This document shows positions 11,140 to 23,359 of a DNA stretch of 64,000 bases, in pieces (the first letter of the stretch is position 1; each line of letters opens with the position of its first letter). This DNA is from Nephrocerus scutellatus (Eukaryota > Arthropoda > Insecta > Diptera > Pipunculidae). The notes beneath the pieces are model-generated. The model was not told the origin of the DNA, made no database searches, and worked only from the letters and a program-made list of their open reading frames with translations. Both the position numbers and the translations under genes were made by a program. Location of the stretch: positions 24,396,254 through 24,460,253 of the forward strand of contig OX352765.1 of assembly GCA_947095585.1 (NCBI GenBank), written 5' to 3'.

Positions 11140-11700
11140 AACTACCCTGTTAACTACACCATTGGGCTTGGTTCCAAAAACTCCAGACCCTATTGGCCAG
11201 ATTCCAGAATTTCCATAGGAACAAATCCTATAGTTGCATATAAGTCCTACATTCCGAGTTTTATACGAATCGCTTAAGAAATGGCTTGGTTTCCAAAAAT
11301 TCCAGACCCTATTGGTCAGATCCCAGAATTTCCATAGGAACAAATATTTTTGTCGAATATTAGTCCTACATTCCGAGTTTCAAACGAATCGCTTAATAAA
11401 TGGTTTGGTTTCCAAAAATTTCAGACCCTATTGGCCAGATCCCAGAATTTCCATAGGCGCTGTGGCCGTAATAATATATATATATAGTTAGATACATATA
11501 AAATATAACTATAGAAAACAAGGCATAAAATTAACAAAAGTGAACAACAGAGTAATGTGTACAACAGAGTAATAACAGTGTAAGAAATGTGTACAACAGT
11601 GTAATACCAGTGTAACCAATGTGTACAACGGAGTAATAACAGTGTAACGCTTGAAAATTGTAGCCCCCTCCGTAAAAAAGTTTCACTTCAAAATCAAATG
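11140..11700 (-). mobile_element. Non-autonomous repeat element, left copy (truncated), inverse of 19.95-20.47 kb
   Basis: Contains about three diverged ~121-bp repeats (core CCAGACCCTATTGGCCAGAT at 11184, 11304 and 11424). An AT-rich spacer follows, then a set of ~30-bp repeats around GTGTACAACAGAGTAATAAC (11530-11650), ending GTTTCACTTCAA. The same blocks occur in reverse order and complement at 19952-20474. No coding capacity; the open frame at 11531-11842 is only the repeat read through. Confidence 0.75.
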
Positions 11701-13530
11701 CGTTCATCGTACGCTTGCGTGTTGCGTAATAACATTTTAAATTTATAGTAAAACTAAAACCAACAGTCAAGACGAACACACAAGAACAACTCTTTAGTGT
11801 TTTGTCAGCTGTCACTTTAAAAAACATGAAAACAAATTTCAACTTCAGTTTAAATTTGCAAATTGAAACTTGTAAGAAACTAATTGTAAATTGCGCGTAA
11901 CCACAAGCGCTTGAAGTAGCAAATTCTTAATTTCCTAGGCGTTGTTAAATTATTCCGTGGAGAAAATCAATTTTTATATTAGGGGATTCAAGTCCAAGTA
12001 GGCAAAAGCTCGGATCCATTTCGGCAGCACTGCTTCTGAGTCGTATATATGGCTCAGACTGTAAGTGGGTTTAAAATGCAGCCGCAATTTCGTGCATACT
12101 GCTTGTTATTTTTTTTTTTGTGTAGCACAAGCTGCACAGCTGCTGAATTTTTGACCGCAGCCAATATTTGATGTTTTATGGATTTTTACCTTACTACATT
12201 TACTTTACTACATTCACATTACTACATCACCTTCAATCAAATCCAGAACACCGTCAAAAAGTCCTTAATATAAACGGTAATTGATAATACAAATGGACAT
12301 ATGACAAGCGAGTGCGTGAAAATAATGTTTTTTATCATGCAGCTATCATAATGTTGTCAAGTGTCAAAAATAAATTAATTTCTATATTCTATTTAATATT
12401 AATTTCTCTATACGATCGATTTTTCTGTGATATAAACGTTTGTTTTAATCTTAATTGGATATCGTTATCTAATTTTCCATTAATAACTACTAATGGTAAA
12501 CAGATTTATCGTTTCTTCGAGCCTTTTTTAGATTTAAATTTCTTTTCGTTTGCGTATTGTACTTGCATTCTTGCATTATCCATTTTCCCTTTCCTAATAT
12601 CAAGCGCATTTGTAAACAAAACAAAGTCCCAGTATTTTACATTTTTTATACTGCGGGAGCATGTAAGGAACGACGCCATCTTTTAAGCAAGAGTAACATC
12701 TGGCAGCTGCTACTGCAAAAATCAGTCTGGGTTTGGTCGTGTGGTACATAGATGCAAAACGTGGAAGGTGCTCTGACGGCATTCCAAAGAAATATTGAAA
12801 TTTGACAAATTTGCTTCTACAAAAAGCAGAATTGTTTATTTTGTTAATCAAATTAAATAAATCATTCCAGTAAATGAATACATGATGATTTAAAATATTA
12901 TTGCACGCGTATAGTAATTTTGTGAAACAAAAGAGGTAATTTTTTTGTTAAATCAATGTAGCGAAGGCCAAATTATCGATTTCTTATAAAGGAACTGGCA
13001 TTCACAAACGTCTTTATTTTCATTTCTATCCTACTATGCTTTTGAAGATGCATGTCCTCTAGGCTAACGCAGTTGCAACAGCGCCAGCGCCAATTGGTGA
13101 TAAATTTTTTAACTCCACACACTATGCCATAAAGCCACCTTAGGGAAAATGTTACTTCTGCTGCAGTGTGGAGCCCCCTGTCTGTTTATTTTGCTAATAA
13201 AAATGTTGTTTACTAAATGTTATTTATTTAGGTAGTCCTAGTTCAAGTATTCGTAAAATGTTATTCAATTATAGTGGTTGCATTCCCAAAAATGCTTAAC
13301 TTAATATTAAGAAACATTTTTCTTCACATTTTTCCGTTTGACGTTTGGATAATAATTGGTGATGAAAATGGAACTTTTGTTTGTTAGGTTAGGTGTAAGG
13401 TACATTTTTTAAAATAATTTTTATAATACATTTTTATCTCTAAATATACTAATTTTTCTATGCTTTATGTTTTAACAGTTTTCGGGTAAATGTATGGCTG
13501 TAACAACGCTTGGAATTCACTAACGCAAAC
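11701..13530. other. Upstream region of CTCF
   Basis: No supported gene. A long AT-rich open frame (12312-12686 plus) has codon use like random A/T sequence and is discounted. A 5' UTR acceptor for CTCF may lie near 13480 (pyrimidine run then TTTTAACAG). The basal promoter is not identifiable by eye. Confidence 0.4.
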
Positions 13531-15900
13531 ATGTCTAAAACTGGACAACTTAAAAGTATTGAAATAAAATTGGAAAACAATGATTTGCAGACGTACCTCG
13601 ATTCTTTTAACAAAGAAATTGAAGAAGGAAACCAAACTTTGGCTTCGCTCACATCCGACCTAGAAAATACAATGGCTAGTGATGGAAAATCGGCTAATGC
13701 TGATGATTCGGATGATGATAAAGTAGAAGATGAAGAAACGGGTACCTTTTTCATCGATCAATCTGGGAACTACTATTATCAAGCATCGAAAGATTCAGAA
13801 CCTGTGCTCACAGAGGCACCTGAGCATATTCTTGGCGATAGTGATAGAGACGCACCAAGAAGTTCTACTATTACTTCTCAGATTAGACCATACAGAAAAA
13901 TCATTTCGAATAACAGATTGGTCAAATCGAGTGGTAGTGACGCTGGCAACAATGATGATGATGAAGACGCTGACGTAGACTATATGCTTATCCTGGATAA
14001 TGATAAAAGCCAAAACGACGACGACGATAATGATGCCAGTGATGATCCAGATAATGAAGTTTACGATTTTAATGAGGATGAGGATAAAGTGTTCTCCAAG
14101 GATGACATAAAATTTGTCGTGCCAACGATACGTTTGAAGAAGAAAACACCCAAAAGCAATGTTGAGAATACGCATCAATGCACCCATTGTGAGTATGTTA
14201 CCTCGAGGCGATATTTGTTAGCGCGGCACATGAAATGCCATTCAGATGATCGACCGTACAAATGTTCTGTCTGCGAGCGGGGTTTTAAAACGACTGCTTC
14301 GCTGCAAAATCACGTTAACACACACACAGGTACCAAGCCACATTCTTGTAAATCCTGCGATGCTACATTCACTACATCGGGAGAACTTGTACGTCATATT
14401 CGTTACCGACATACTCATGAAAAGCCGCACAAATGTTCCGAATGTGACTATGCAAGTGTGGAGTTGAGCAAATTAAAGCGTCATATACGATGCCACACCG
14501 GCGAGCGACCTTTTCAATGTCCCCACTGCACTTACGCATCGCCGGACACATTCAAACTGAAGCGCCACTTGCGTACGCACACTGGCGAGAAGCCATACGA
14601 ATGTGATATATGCCAAGCAAGGTTCACGCAGTCTAACTCACTGAAAGCGCACAAGATGATTCACAGCGTTGGCGACAAACCAATCTTCCAATGTTCCCTG
14701 TGTCCGACGACGTGCGGCCGCAAGACAGATTTACGGATTCATGTTCAGAAACTTCACTCGACCGATCGACCAATCAATTGCAAGCGATGTGGTAAGAAAT
14801 TTCCCGATCGCTACAGTTATAAGGTACATGTTAAGACGCATGAAGGAGAGAAATGTTTTAAATGCAATCTCTGTCCGTACGCATCGATATCGCAGCGGCA
14901 TCTTGAATCTCACCAGCTTATTCATACTGATGAGAAGCCATTTGAATGTCTCTTATGCGATTTAACTTTCCGACAGAAACAGCTGCTAAAGCGTCACATA
15001 AATTTGTATCACAACAAGGACTATGTTGCACCTACGCCAAAGGAAAAAAATCATTCGTGCCCTCACTGTAAGCGTAAATTTAGTCACAAGGGCAACCTGA
15101 TGCGTCATATGGTAACGCATGACCCAGAATCAGATGTGTCGCAGCAAAAGTTGAAATTAAAAATTGGACGCATGACTCGTATTTTAACTGACAGTGACAA
15201 TGACAACGTCGATGTTATCAACGAGATCGATGAAATGGATGATGATCAGGAAGATGATTCGCAGCAAGATTATGTGGATGAAGAGGAGATAGATGGTGAT
15301 CAAGATGAGAACGTTGAGTACGAATTGGATGAAGAGGAATGCGTTGATGATGTTGAAGTAACGCAGACATATGTAGGGGGTGAAGAAAATTTCGGAAACA
15401 GTGCCTCCGAGGAGGTACTGCCAGACTTCAAAACGGTCACAATAAAAAAAGAAGATAATGGCAAAGAGTTTGTTGCAGTTGAAGGAATTGATGGACAGCA
15501 GTACATGGTTGTGGAAGTTCTACAATGTGAAGAGGACAACGAAGATGTGGTTAGGTCATCGGCAATCAATCGTCCGCCGACAAAGAACTCTTACTCAGTT
15601 TCACGTAAGAATTGTGTGTAATTATGTTAACTGTTTGTTTGCATTGTAATTATTATCTTATCTTCTTATCTTACACAGATATTAGCCATAATGACAAGCA
15701 GCATATAAACCAGTCAGTGGGTATGGACAGCTATTTTGGATTTAGTGTAAGTTTTTTTTTAAGTAAATAATAGTATGTTGTGCTAATTTAAGTAATATTA
15801 GGAATCCGAAGAGAACATGGCAGTCGATGATAGTGTAAATGATGACATCGATACTGAGGATAATAAGGAAACAATTGAACTGCTACAAATAATGAATTAA
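13531..15900 (+). CDS. CTCF: CTCF insulator zinc-finger protein
   Basis: Three exons, 13531-15604, 15679-15746 and 15802-15900, give 746 residues. The start is the ATG at 13531; the open frame begins seven codons earlier only through a TTG. CTCF binds insulators and boundary elements and shapes chromatin domains. Residues about 215-530 hold eleven C2H2 fingers in CTCF order, with diagnostic stretches such as TSGELVRHIRYRHTHEKP, SVELSKLKRHIRCHTGERPF and DTFKLKRHLRTHTGEKPYEC. Acidic, Asp-rich segments lie on both sides (residues about 55-205 and 560-640). The N-terminus (MSKTGQLKSIEIKLEN) could serve as an interaction region. The third exon ends TIELLQIMN. If intron 1 is retained, the frame ends at 15621 after SVSRKNCV, giving an alternative C-terminus. 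Splice joins were made by eye and keep phase. Confidence 0.95.
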
Positions 15901-16550
15901 TCCATGGATACAAAACACATAAAGAGCCAAATTTTGTTTGTTATCATATAATTAATGCTATCTCACGATGATTAGTGCAAATGTATTTATAATTTTTTTT
16001 TACTTTAGAGTTAGATGTGAAAAAAAATGTTATTTTTCGTTAAATCGTATTAGCTCGTCACCAAAAGTCAACAAGCAATGCAAGTCGAGATATAATTTTT
16101 AAAACTAGTTTCAGTCTATTTAATGTTTGTCAAGACTCGACATTAGTACTCAGCAACTCTAGTAAATTATTTCCTTTAAGATTTTTTCAATGAATACAAA
16201 AAATTTGTATTTATTGAAAGCGTCAATGAAGATTGTAAAAGTAGAGTTAACGCCTCTTCTGGAAAATATTAAAATACAATAAACATGACATTTGTTATTG
16301 AGGATATTGCTTAAAAATTTAATTGTCACACTTCTTTTGTTTCCACAGAGAGTTAGTCCTAGTAAATAAATAGTAAACTACTATATTATCATGAACATAA
16401 CACGCCAAAAGTCATTTCACTGTGAACGGGAATAACCCCGAACGATAGCACAAGACATACCACACATACAACATCGTATAGCTATACGGCATACAAAGCA
16501 CACGCCAAAAAGTCATTCACTATGCACCCGAACAATTAAAACGACAACTT
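15901..16550 (+). other. CTCF 3' region with a short direct repeat
   Basis: Likely CTCF 3' UTR; AATAAA-type signals at about 16277 and 16364. At 16400-16435 and 16500-16535 a ~35-bp direct repeat occurs (CACGCCAAAAGTCATTTCAC versus CACGCCAAAAAGTCATTCAC), at the border of the next retrotransposon. Confidence 0.5.
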
Positions 16551-16554
16551 AGCA

Positions 16555-17965
16555 AAAAGTACTCAGGTATTTCCCCATTAGTTCTGAAGAGGTGTTTTTC
16601 CAAGCTGCCATTAACATTGCGTAAGCTTTTCCTTCTGGACTCTTCCCGAGAAGTTGGAAACAGCCTTTGTCCAGCCAATACCCAAAAAAGGTGGGCCGTC
16701 GTCTCCTTCTTCGTAAGGACCCATAGCACACATCCATTTGGCAGATTTTGACATCAAGCTCTTTTGTCCAAAATGCGTGGTTATGGAGTCGATAAAAACT
16801 GATTCATTGGATTAGAAGCGTTCTTTTGGACCGCTTAATTTTGGATGGTTTCTAGTCTAAAATACATTAGATAAATGCTGGCGTCCCCCAGGGCTCTGTT
16901 TTATCTCCGACACTCTTTATCATTTTTATTAATGATCTCTTGTCCATTACTTTTAATCCAATTCACTCTTTTGCTGATGACAGCACTCTCAGCTTCTCAT
17001 ATAAGTTTGAGGAACTTCCATCCACTTCTCATGTGGAAGTCAGTCAACTACGTGTTAAGCACGTTAAATTCTGACCTGGACAGCATATACGTTTCCTGCT
17101 TGGCACTGTTTTATCGTTTCTTCCACCAGCGATGCTCAAGAGAAATAGCCAGTTGCTTGCCACCTCTCCTTGAATTCAAACGCAATACTCGTGGCGCTTT
17201 AAATGCTCATCAGGGATTTGTTTTGATATAACTCCTACCTCATAAAAAGTAAAATATTTATATTTTCTTTATTAATAGTACATGATGTAAAAATACTATT
17301 GCTATATTGCTTTACAAAGCAACAGCTTTTGGTTTTACCGCCTTACGGTCAGTACCATAACTATAAAATGCCTTTAGTTTCTTAATCTTAAAATTTTTTG
17401 GATTTATTTTCGGCTTTATGCTTATGCTATTGTTGTTGTCAGCCAAGCCGGCTTTGCCAAAGCAATATAGCGTATAACTACTTTTGTTATCCAGTTAACT
17501 GTATGATTTTTCTATTTTTTGTGAATAACTTTAATTTTTCCTCTTTTGCAAAGAAAATCTACCTTAGTGCGGCCATTTCACTTCTGTGTTGCACGATTTT
17601 TAAAATGAAAATTTATATTCCGTAAAATCATAAATAAAAACTTCATTGAGTGGGTAATAAATAATAAATAAATACTAATAATAACAATACTATTATTTTT
17701 ACATTGTTTTAGTTATAATAGTCAAATTATGTTTTTGAGGTAGGAGCTATTTCACAGTTTAACCCTCATTGTCATCAGTTTACCCTTAAGGGCTTTAGAT
17801 GTACAGTTAATTTCAGGGATTCGTTCTTCAGCCTTACAACATGTACGTGGAATACTCTGCCAAGCTCTGTCTTTCCACATCTCAATGATTGACAGACATT
17901 CAAGGCACAAGCTCATAGTTCATAGACATCTCCTCTTTTCTCCTCCTTTTCATTAACGCCCACGC
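16555..17965 (+). mobile_element. Non-LTR retrotransposon fragment, Jockey/CR1 group, copy A
   Basis: The plus strand carries reverse-transcriptase pieces. These are the conserved PxPKK block near 16675 and the catalytic region at 16873-17040 (AGVPQGSVLSPTL-like frame, INDLL, then HSFADDSTLSFSY). A C-terminal FFSLTTCTWNTLP-like tail is at 17830-17900. The middle (17230-17760) is unrelated AT-rich sequence, so the element is interrupted or strongly decayed. Related copies lie at 45.6-46.5 kb (plus) and 49.6-50.4 kb (minus). Confidence 0.7.
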
Positions 17966-18660
17966 CAAGCATACAGCGTGCGCAAGTTATAAAAAAAACA
18001 TAAAACCGGACGACTAATAACAGAGCTCCTACAATGGAAAAACTTTAAAAAGAAGTTTAACATATGTTAACTTCTACCAACATAACCAGCAAAAAGTTTT
18101 TTTTTTACAGAACCAAAATCCACACATCTTGTAAACCGTAAATTATAATCAACATTTGCCAACATAAGAACTCATAGGCGAATTTGCGAATAGACAAAAA
18201 GTGTGCGAAATGCTTGCTTATATTTGCCAAATTACAACAAATGGTTATAATGCAGTTATCTCTGTTTTTCGTATCCAAAAGACAAATGTCAAACATACAC
18301 ATTTAAAGAGCGACATGGATGCTTCGTGTTTATGCGCGCGAAAGTGGGCAAAAAAATAAAGTAGCGGAGCTGAACTCTATTGTAACTACACAATACCCTT
18401 GTTGTGTATTCGAAAATTCGCGTAAGCGTGCTCATGCTGGCAAATGTCCATTATAATTCATACTTAAGTTTTAAGTTTTGCTCTGTAATGAATTTGAATT
18501 CAACTTAATTCAGTTGTTTTCCTTGAGTTCAAACTGAGTTCAACAAAAACATCAAAACCCTGTTTTCATGAGTACTTACCTTTATTTAACCTAGGTTTTA
18601 TTTTACATGGAAACGGTATAATTACGTGATTATTCGCTTTAAAATTAATCCGCCAGGAAT
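17966..18660. other. Gene-less AT-rich stretch
   Basis: No coding or repeat signal that I can support, apart from short A/T runs. Confidence 0.4.
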
Positions 18661-18664
18661 ATTT

Positions 18665-18790
18665 TGGAAGGCTTGCTATAGATAACATTTCCCATGTTAC
18701 TATAAAATAACTATAACATTCGTGTAGTGTCAAACTCTTCTGGCTAACACCAACTTCAATTTAATACTAGTCGGCCCGCTCAGTTTGTCT
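18665..18790 (+). repeat. Half of a foldback/MITE family, inverse of about 20.6-20.7 kb
   Basis: The segment CTATAGATAACATTTCCCAT followed by ATTCGTGTAGTGTCAA is found as its reverse complement at about 20637-20695. Both copies lie beside a ggctaac...caatttaa segment. Confidence 0.55.
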
Positions 18791-18966
18791 CGCACGCCTG
18801 AAATGTAAATTTTGCATACACTCTTTCGATACTGCGGTTGAGCGCGCTCTGGGGTAGAGTTTTTAGAAAAAAAAAATTAACATAATACGAACCAGTCTAA
18901 ATGAAGAAAATATAAAGGCCCTAACACAATACAAACAATATTTTAGAGATTATTATTATATTACAA

Positions 18967-19242
18967 TAGCTGCATTTTATTTGCCGAGCGAGTTCGGAAT
19001 TCGAATGTCAAAACCAGCCAAACAGCAGGTTTTCACAATTCCAAAGAAGGAATTCGATAGTGCAATTGTTGTTGTTCCTCGGCAATTAAATACGGCTAAT
19101 ATAAGGTGTATTTTATTGCCGAGGAATAAGGAATTAGAATTTGAAAACCAGCAAAACAGCAAGTTTTCTTATGGCAAAGAAGAAATTAGACAGTGCAATT
19201 GTTGTTGTGATTCCTTATTCCTCGGCAAATAAAATACAGCTA
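18967..19242. mobile_element. MITE, 276 bp, with 22-bp terminal inverted repeats
   Basis: The ends AGCTGCATTTTATTTGCC (left) and GGCAAATAAAATACAGCT (right) are inverted with one mismatch. Inside, a ~125-bp unit is present twice (GAATTNGAAT, AAACCAGCNAAACAGCA, GTGCAATTGTTGTTG). An open frame crosses it but is explained by the repeats. No transposase. Confidence 0.75.
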
Positions 19243-19951
19243 TAGTAAAAAAAACCAACAATATAAGAAAAAGTAAATAAATAAAAAATAACATTGACTT
19301 AGATCTGTTTGTTTTTTTCACTTTTTTCTACTCTTTCCACAGCCGCCGCTGCTGTGGTGTGCGCCCATCAGACCGTCTAGCGTCGTGCCAGCTTCGGAAA
19401 AGCCAGCTAAATTATGTCAAATCATTTTATATGAAACGGCATTTATCTTATTTTGCGGAATTCACAATGAAAGGTACAAAGAGACACACGCACCACGCCC
19501 ATTTATTGCCATTTTGATATTTTCAAACCACAAACATGTGAGTTTTTTTTTGTACAATCTATTAAATAAAAATTATTTGGAAAAGTGAAGTAGACAGCGA
19601 TCATCATTCTCTTAACTCTTCTTGCTCACAAATTTACACATATCACGGAAAACGGAATAACATTTCAATTTCCAACTAGGAATACCACAATACGCGTATA
19701 TTTGGGGATACTTGGTGGCGCTAGGCTGTGAGTGAAGAGGAATTTTAAGAATCGAAAAGTGTGGATAGTGATGCTGCTCCTCTCGGGGTGACTTATTTTC
19801 TATCTTTTTCTTGAAAAAAAATCTAATTTATTTCCTAAATCCCAAAGATGTGTGACAGAGAAAATTTTAATGTTTATTTTGTTGTCAAAGTAAGTATATG
19901 GTGTTCATGTAGAACGTGTAACTAAATGTTTACTTTATGAGATAAAACTTT
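19243..19951. other. Gene-less stretch
   Basis: AT-rich with a small GC-richer patch near 19340-19390. Nothing recognised. Confidence 0.4.
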
Positions 19952-20474
19952 TTTAAGTGAAACTTTTTAACGGAGGGGGGTACAATTTTCAAGCGTTACA
20001 CTGTTATTACTCTGTTGTTCATATTACTCAGTTGTACACATTTGTAATACTGTTATTACTCTGTTGTACACATTACTCTGTTGTTCAATTTTGTTAATTT
20101 TATGCCTCGTTTTCTGTAGTTATATTTTATATGTATATAAATATAAATATAACTATATATACATAAATACATATAATATTACGGCCACAGCTCCTATGGA
20201 AATTCTAGGATCGTATGAAAGTCGGAATGTAGGACTAATATGCGACTATACGATTTGTTCTTATGGAAATTCTGGGATCTGGCCAATAGGGACTGGAATT
20301 TTGGGAACCAAGCCATTTCTCAAGCGATTCGTATGAAACTAGGACTAATATGCGACATAAGATTTGTTCCTATGGAAATTCTTGAATTTTTTGGAGCTAA
20401 GCCATTTCTCATCGTCATCTCATCTCATCTTTAATTGTAATATCGGCCACAACGTCAAAAAGGTTTCACTTCAA
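19952..20474 (+). mobile_element. Non-autonomous repeat element, complete-looking copy with TIRs
   Basis: Starts TTTAAGTGAAACTTTTTAA and ends AAAAAGGTTTCACTTCAA, imperfect terminal inverted repeats of about 20 bp. Inside are the ~30-bp GTTATTACTCTGTTGTACAC repeats and two to three ~121-bp units (GGAAATTCTGGGATCTGGCC). Same family as 11140-11700, opposite orientation. No transposase frame. Confidence 0.75.
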
Positions 20475-20594
20475 CCGCGCGTAAAAGTTACACGCATTCT
20501 TTTTTAATCTTCTTCGAACTTTGAAAGTCTAGATTCGACACCAATCAACAAAAGTGAATTTAGACTATATCCGTGCGAGAAAAAATGACTGAGC

Positions 20595-20770
20595 CGACTA
20601 TAGTTAAATTGAAGTTTTAGTTAGCCAAAAGAGATTGACACTACACGAATGTTATAGTTATTTTATAGTAACATGGGAAATGTTATCTATAGCATTATGG
20701 TAACATTGAAAAATATACTACTTCTCTCGTCTGGCTAACTACAAATTCAATTTAACAGCCGTCTTGTTCC
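20595..20770. mobile_element. Small foldback element
   Basis: Inverted ends: GACTATAGTTAAATTGAAGT and GGCTAACTACAAATTCAATT, about 170 bp apart, complementary over about 25 bp with mismatches. The centre shares sequence with 18665-18790 in reverse. Confidence 0.5.
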
Positions 20771-20819
20771 TTTTTTTTTCGCACGCCACAAATGTAAATC
20801 AGGCGTAAGTGTACTAATT

Positions 20820-23350
20820 GCTCATACGTCCAGTTATGCTGTCATTTCGTAAGCCAACCTGCTGAGGGCAAGTGCTATTGATCATGCGCATTAATAGTGC
20901 TCTTTAAAAATATGACCCTTCTCTTGGATCAAACTGTACTGAAACGCTTGGCATTGGGACAGATGTGCGAGTACATCAGAACTCTTATAAATAAAACAAT
21001 AAAATTAAAAGAGAATCGCAAAGTCAAAACTGATATTTTGCGCAGTTTACTCAAAAACAAGTCACTGATAACAGGTAAACAAAACAATAAGAAAAAAAAG
21101 AACGTAACCAAATACATGACTGATATAAATAACCACCGACATAATGGTTAATTTGTAACCGATCTGCATGAGTGGCTATGGATTTCGTCTTCTATCATCA
21201 TGGCCATGAGCTTTCGCAAGAGATTTTCACTTTGCGTTGAAAGCGGGGAGGGCAATGGTGAAAGATATTTACAAAGAGAAAATCTCGAACTCTGACTCGG
21301 ATGCTTAAATTTGTCCATCTCCATACATTAGGTGGTATTTGATTGTTTGTCAGTTCATTTGTGATTCACCTGTTGAACGGGGAGCAAGCTGTTTGTTGGC
21401 GTCGTCACTTATAATTGTTGTTGTCCGTTTTCCGCGTAAATTAAAATTATTCACATCGTGTGCTGTTTTTTTTAAACTTTTGATCGATTGATAAAGTCGT
21501 TACTTTTTTTGTAATTTTGTATTGTTTAATTGTGCGTGAGTTTTAGAAGTAAACTTCTCAAAGGTATGTAAACTGTTGATATATTGAAGGTGACGAAATA
21601 AAAATATATTGTATATCGTTATTTTTATTTAAATTTTAATGTTTGCACATAAAAACGAAATCGTATATAAGCAGTATAACGTGCTGTTTGAGTGAGTAGA
21701 AGACAAAAATAAACAAACGTAGATGAAGAAAATTCAAATTAAATCACGTAATAACCACAAATATTATTCTTTCTGGTCTTTCTTTCTTTCTATTTTGTTT
21801 TCTTGAATTATTTAAGAAAAAAAAAAAACAACTTGTCCAAAAGACATTGTGCAGTGGCAATGCCAAGTGTAAAATTTCTGCTTAGCAAGCAAAAATAACT
21901 AAATATTTAACATACTAAATATATGGAAATGTTTGGTTGGTCGGTTCAAGTACCCATGACACGCAATTGTTCATGGAAGACCCAGCAACGATATCCGATC
22001 CAGCCATTCGATTTTCGACAATTTAATCGTGTATTATGATTGATTCTTCAATTGTGCAATGTTCTCTTAGGAACCGCACACACAAACATCATTCATCACA
22101 GTTCGGCGCCTTACTAGTCATTCCAGCCATGCCAGTTGGTTAGGGCCAATTATTTGTTTGCCAAAAGTGAATGCTTTGTGCGCCAGAACTATGTAATTAC
22201 AATAATTACTTTGCTTAGAGAATAAGAAATCTATAGGTCAACGTGAATGAGCGTGAAGAATTTTTTGCGTTTTTTTGTACAACTTGGTAATAAACTGTGA
22301 TATAAAAGGAAACGAATTTTTGATGGTAGCAGGCGTCAGAGATCAACTTGGACTGATTGCCGGAACTGGTATTAGCCGTAACTTTTATAAACTTCAACTT
22401 TAACTGTAAAAGCAGTTAAATTTCATATTGCATTGTTGGTTTTCAACAAAATATCTTCTTTATTGCACAGATTATTACATTACCATCCCATCCATTTGTT
22501 ATATGAATACTCGTGTAAAATACCAGCAATACTAATCTTTTGTTAATTTTTATTAATTTTTAATGTGGCTTATTCGTTAAAAACAAGGTAGTTTGGTGTT
22601 AACTAAGCTATTTCGAATTTATCAATCTGATGGAATGGAAAATGCTATATGTATCACATCATAAGTGACCTATATATAAACTTGTTTTGATCCCAATTTT
22701 AGCCTGTTTTATATTTCGACTTTCACTTCTTTTTAAAAAGCGAAATTCAGGTCAGGAGTTGTAAAACAAATTTCGATTGCACAATAAACTTCGTAAATGA
22801 TTTGGAAGTTTTTTGACATTTTCCTGCGTGAAAATTGTAACAATGTAGAGAATTTTTGTCCACTTCCTTGTGACCTTTGAATAAATCCATCACATTACCT
22901 GTAGAATTTGGACCATTTAATTCTATCTCAAATATGTACTTCTGGGGGCAAGTCGTTGGGAATTTCGCTGGAAATTTGTATACAGTAGTTTTCGTTGAGA
23001 TATGTTCTTTGTTTGTAATTGGTAATGGAGTTTTTATTAACATCTATTATGCGTATAACACCAATCTTAAATTTTACCCTTTCCATAGATTCAAATCGTA
23101 TTCCTCCCAGTTTTGTTAACATAAACGGTTTTGCAATAAGGACATAACAATTTTTTATTTAAACAAAATGAAGAATAATTCAGATATCGGGCTGAAATTT
23201 ATTTCATTTATAGCACACATTAAATTTAAGTATGGAATTCGATGTCGTTCATATGAAATCGCGAGCACGTTTGCAGCGATCGATTCTTTGGAGCCAATTT
23301 TCCACCACTCTTCAAAATATATCGGCCGGAACGCTGTAAATTTCGAGTTC
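20820..23350. other. Gene-less stretch with a possible 5' non-coding exon
   Basis: No protein gene recognised. Sequence ending AAACTTCTCAAAG at 21563 is followed by a good donor GTATGT, with a TCAGTTC initiator-like site at about 21351. This could be a non-coding first exon of a plus-strand gene, possibly the CRAL-TRIO gene 15 kb away, which has an acceptor in its 5' UTR. Minus-strand frames at 22747-23122 are open but unrecognised. Confidence 0.25.
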
Positions 23351-23359
23351 GATATTGTT

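Noticed and set aside
11531..11842. 103-codon minus frame
   Set aside because: Most of it is the read-through of ~30-bp tandem repeats (VVH/LLYT patterns).
12312..12686. 124-codon plus-strand frame, hydrophobic
   Set aside because: Codon content is that of random AT-rich DNA, with no domain, splice or conservation evidence.
22747..23122. Two overlapping minus frames, 98 and 64 codons
   Set aside because: Unrecognised, mutually overlapping, AT-rich; no splice or domain support.
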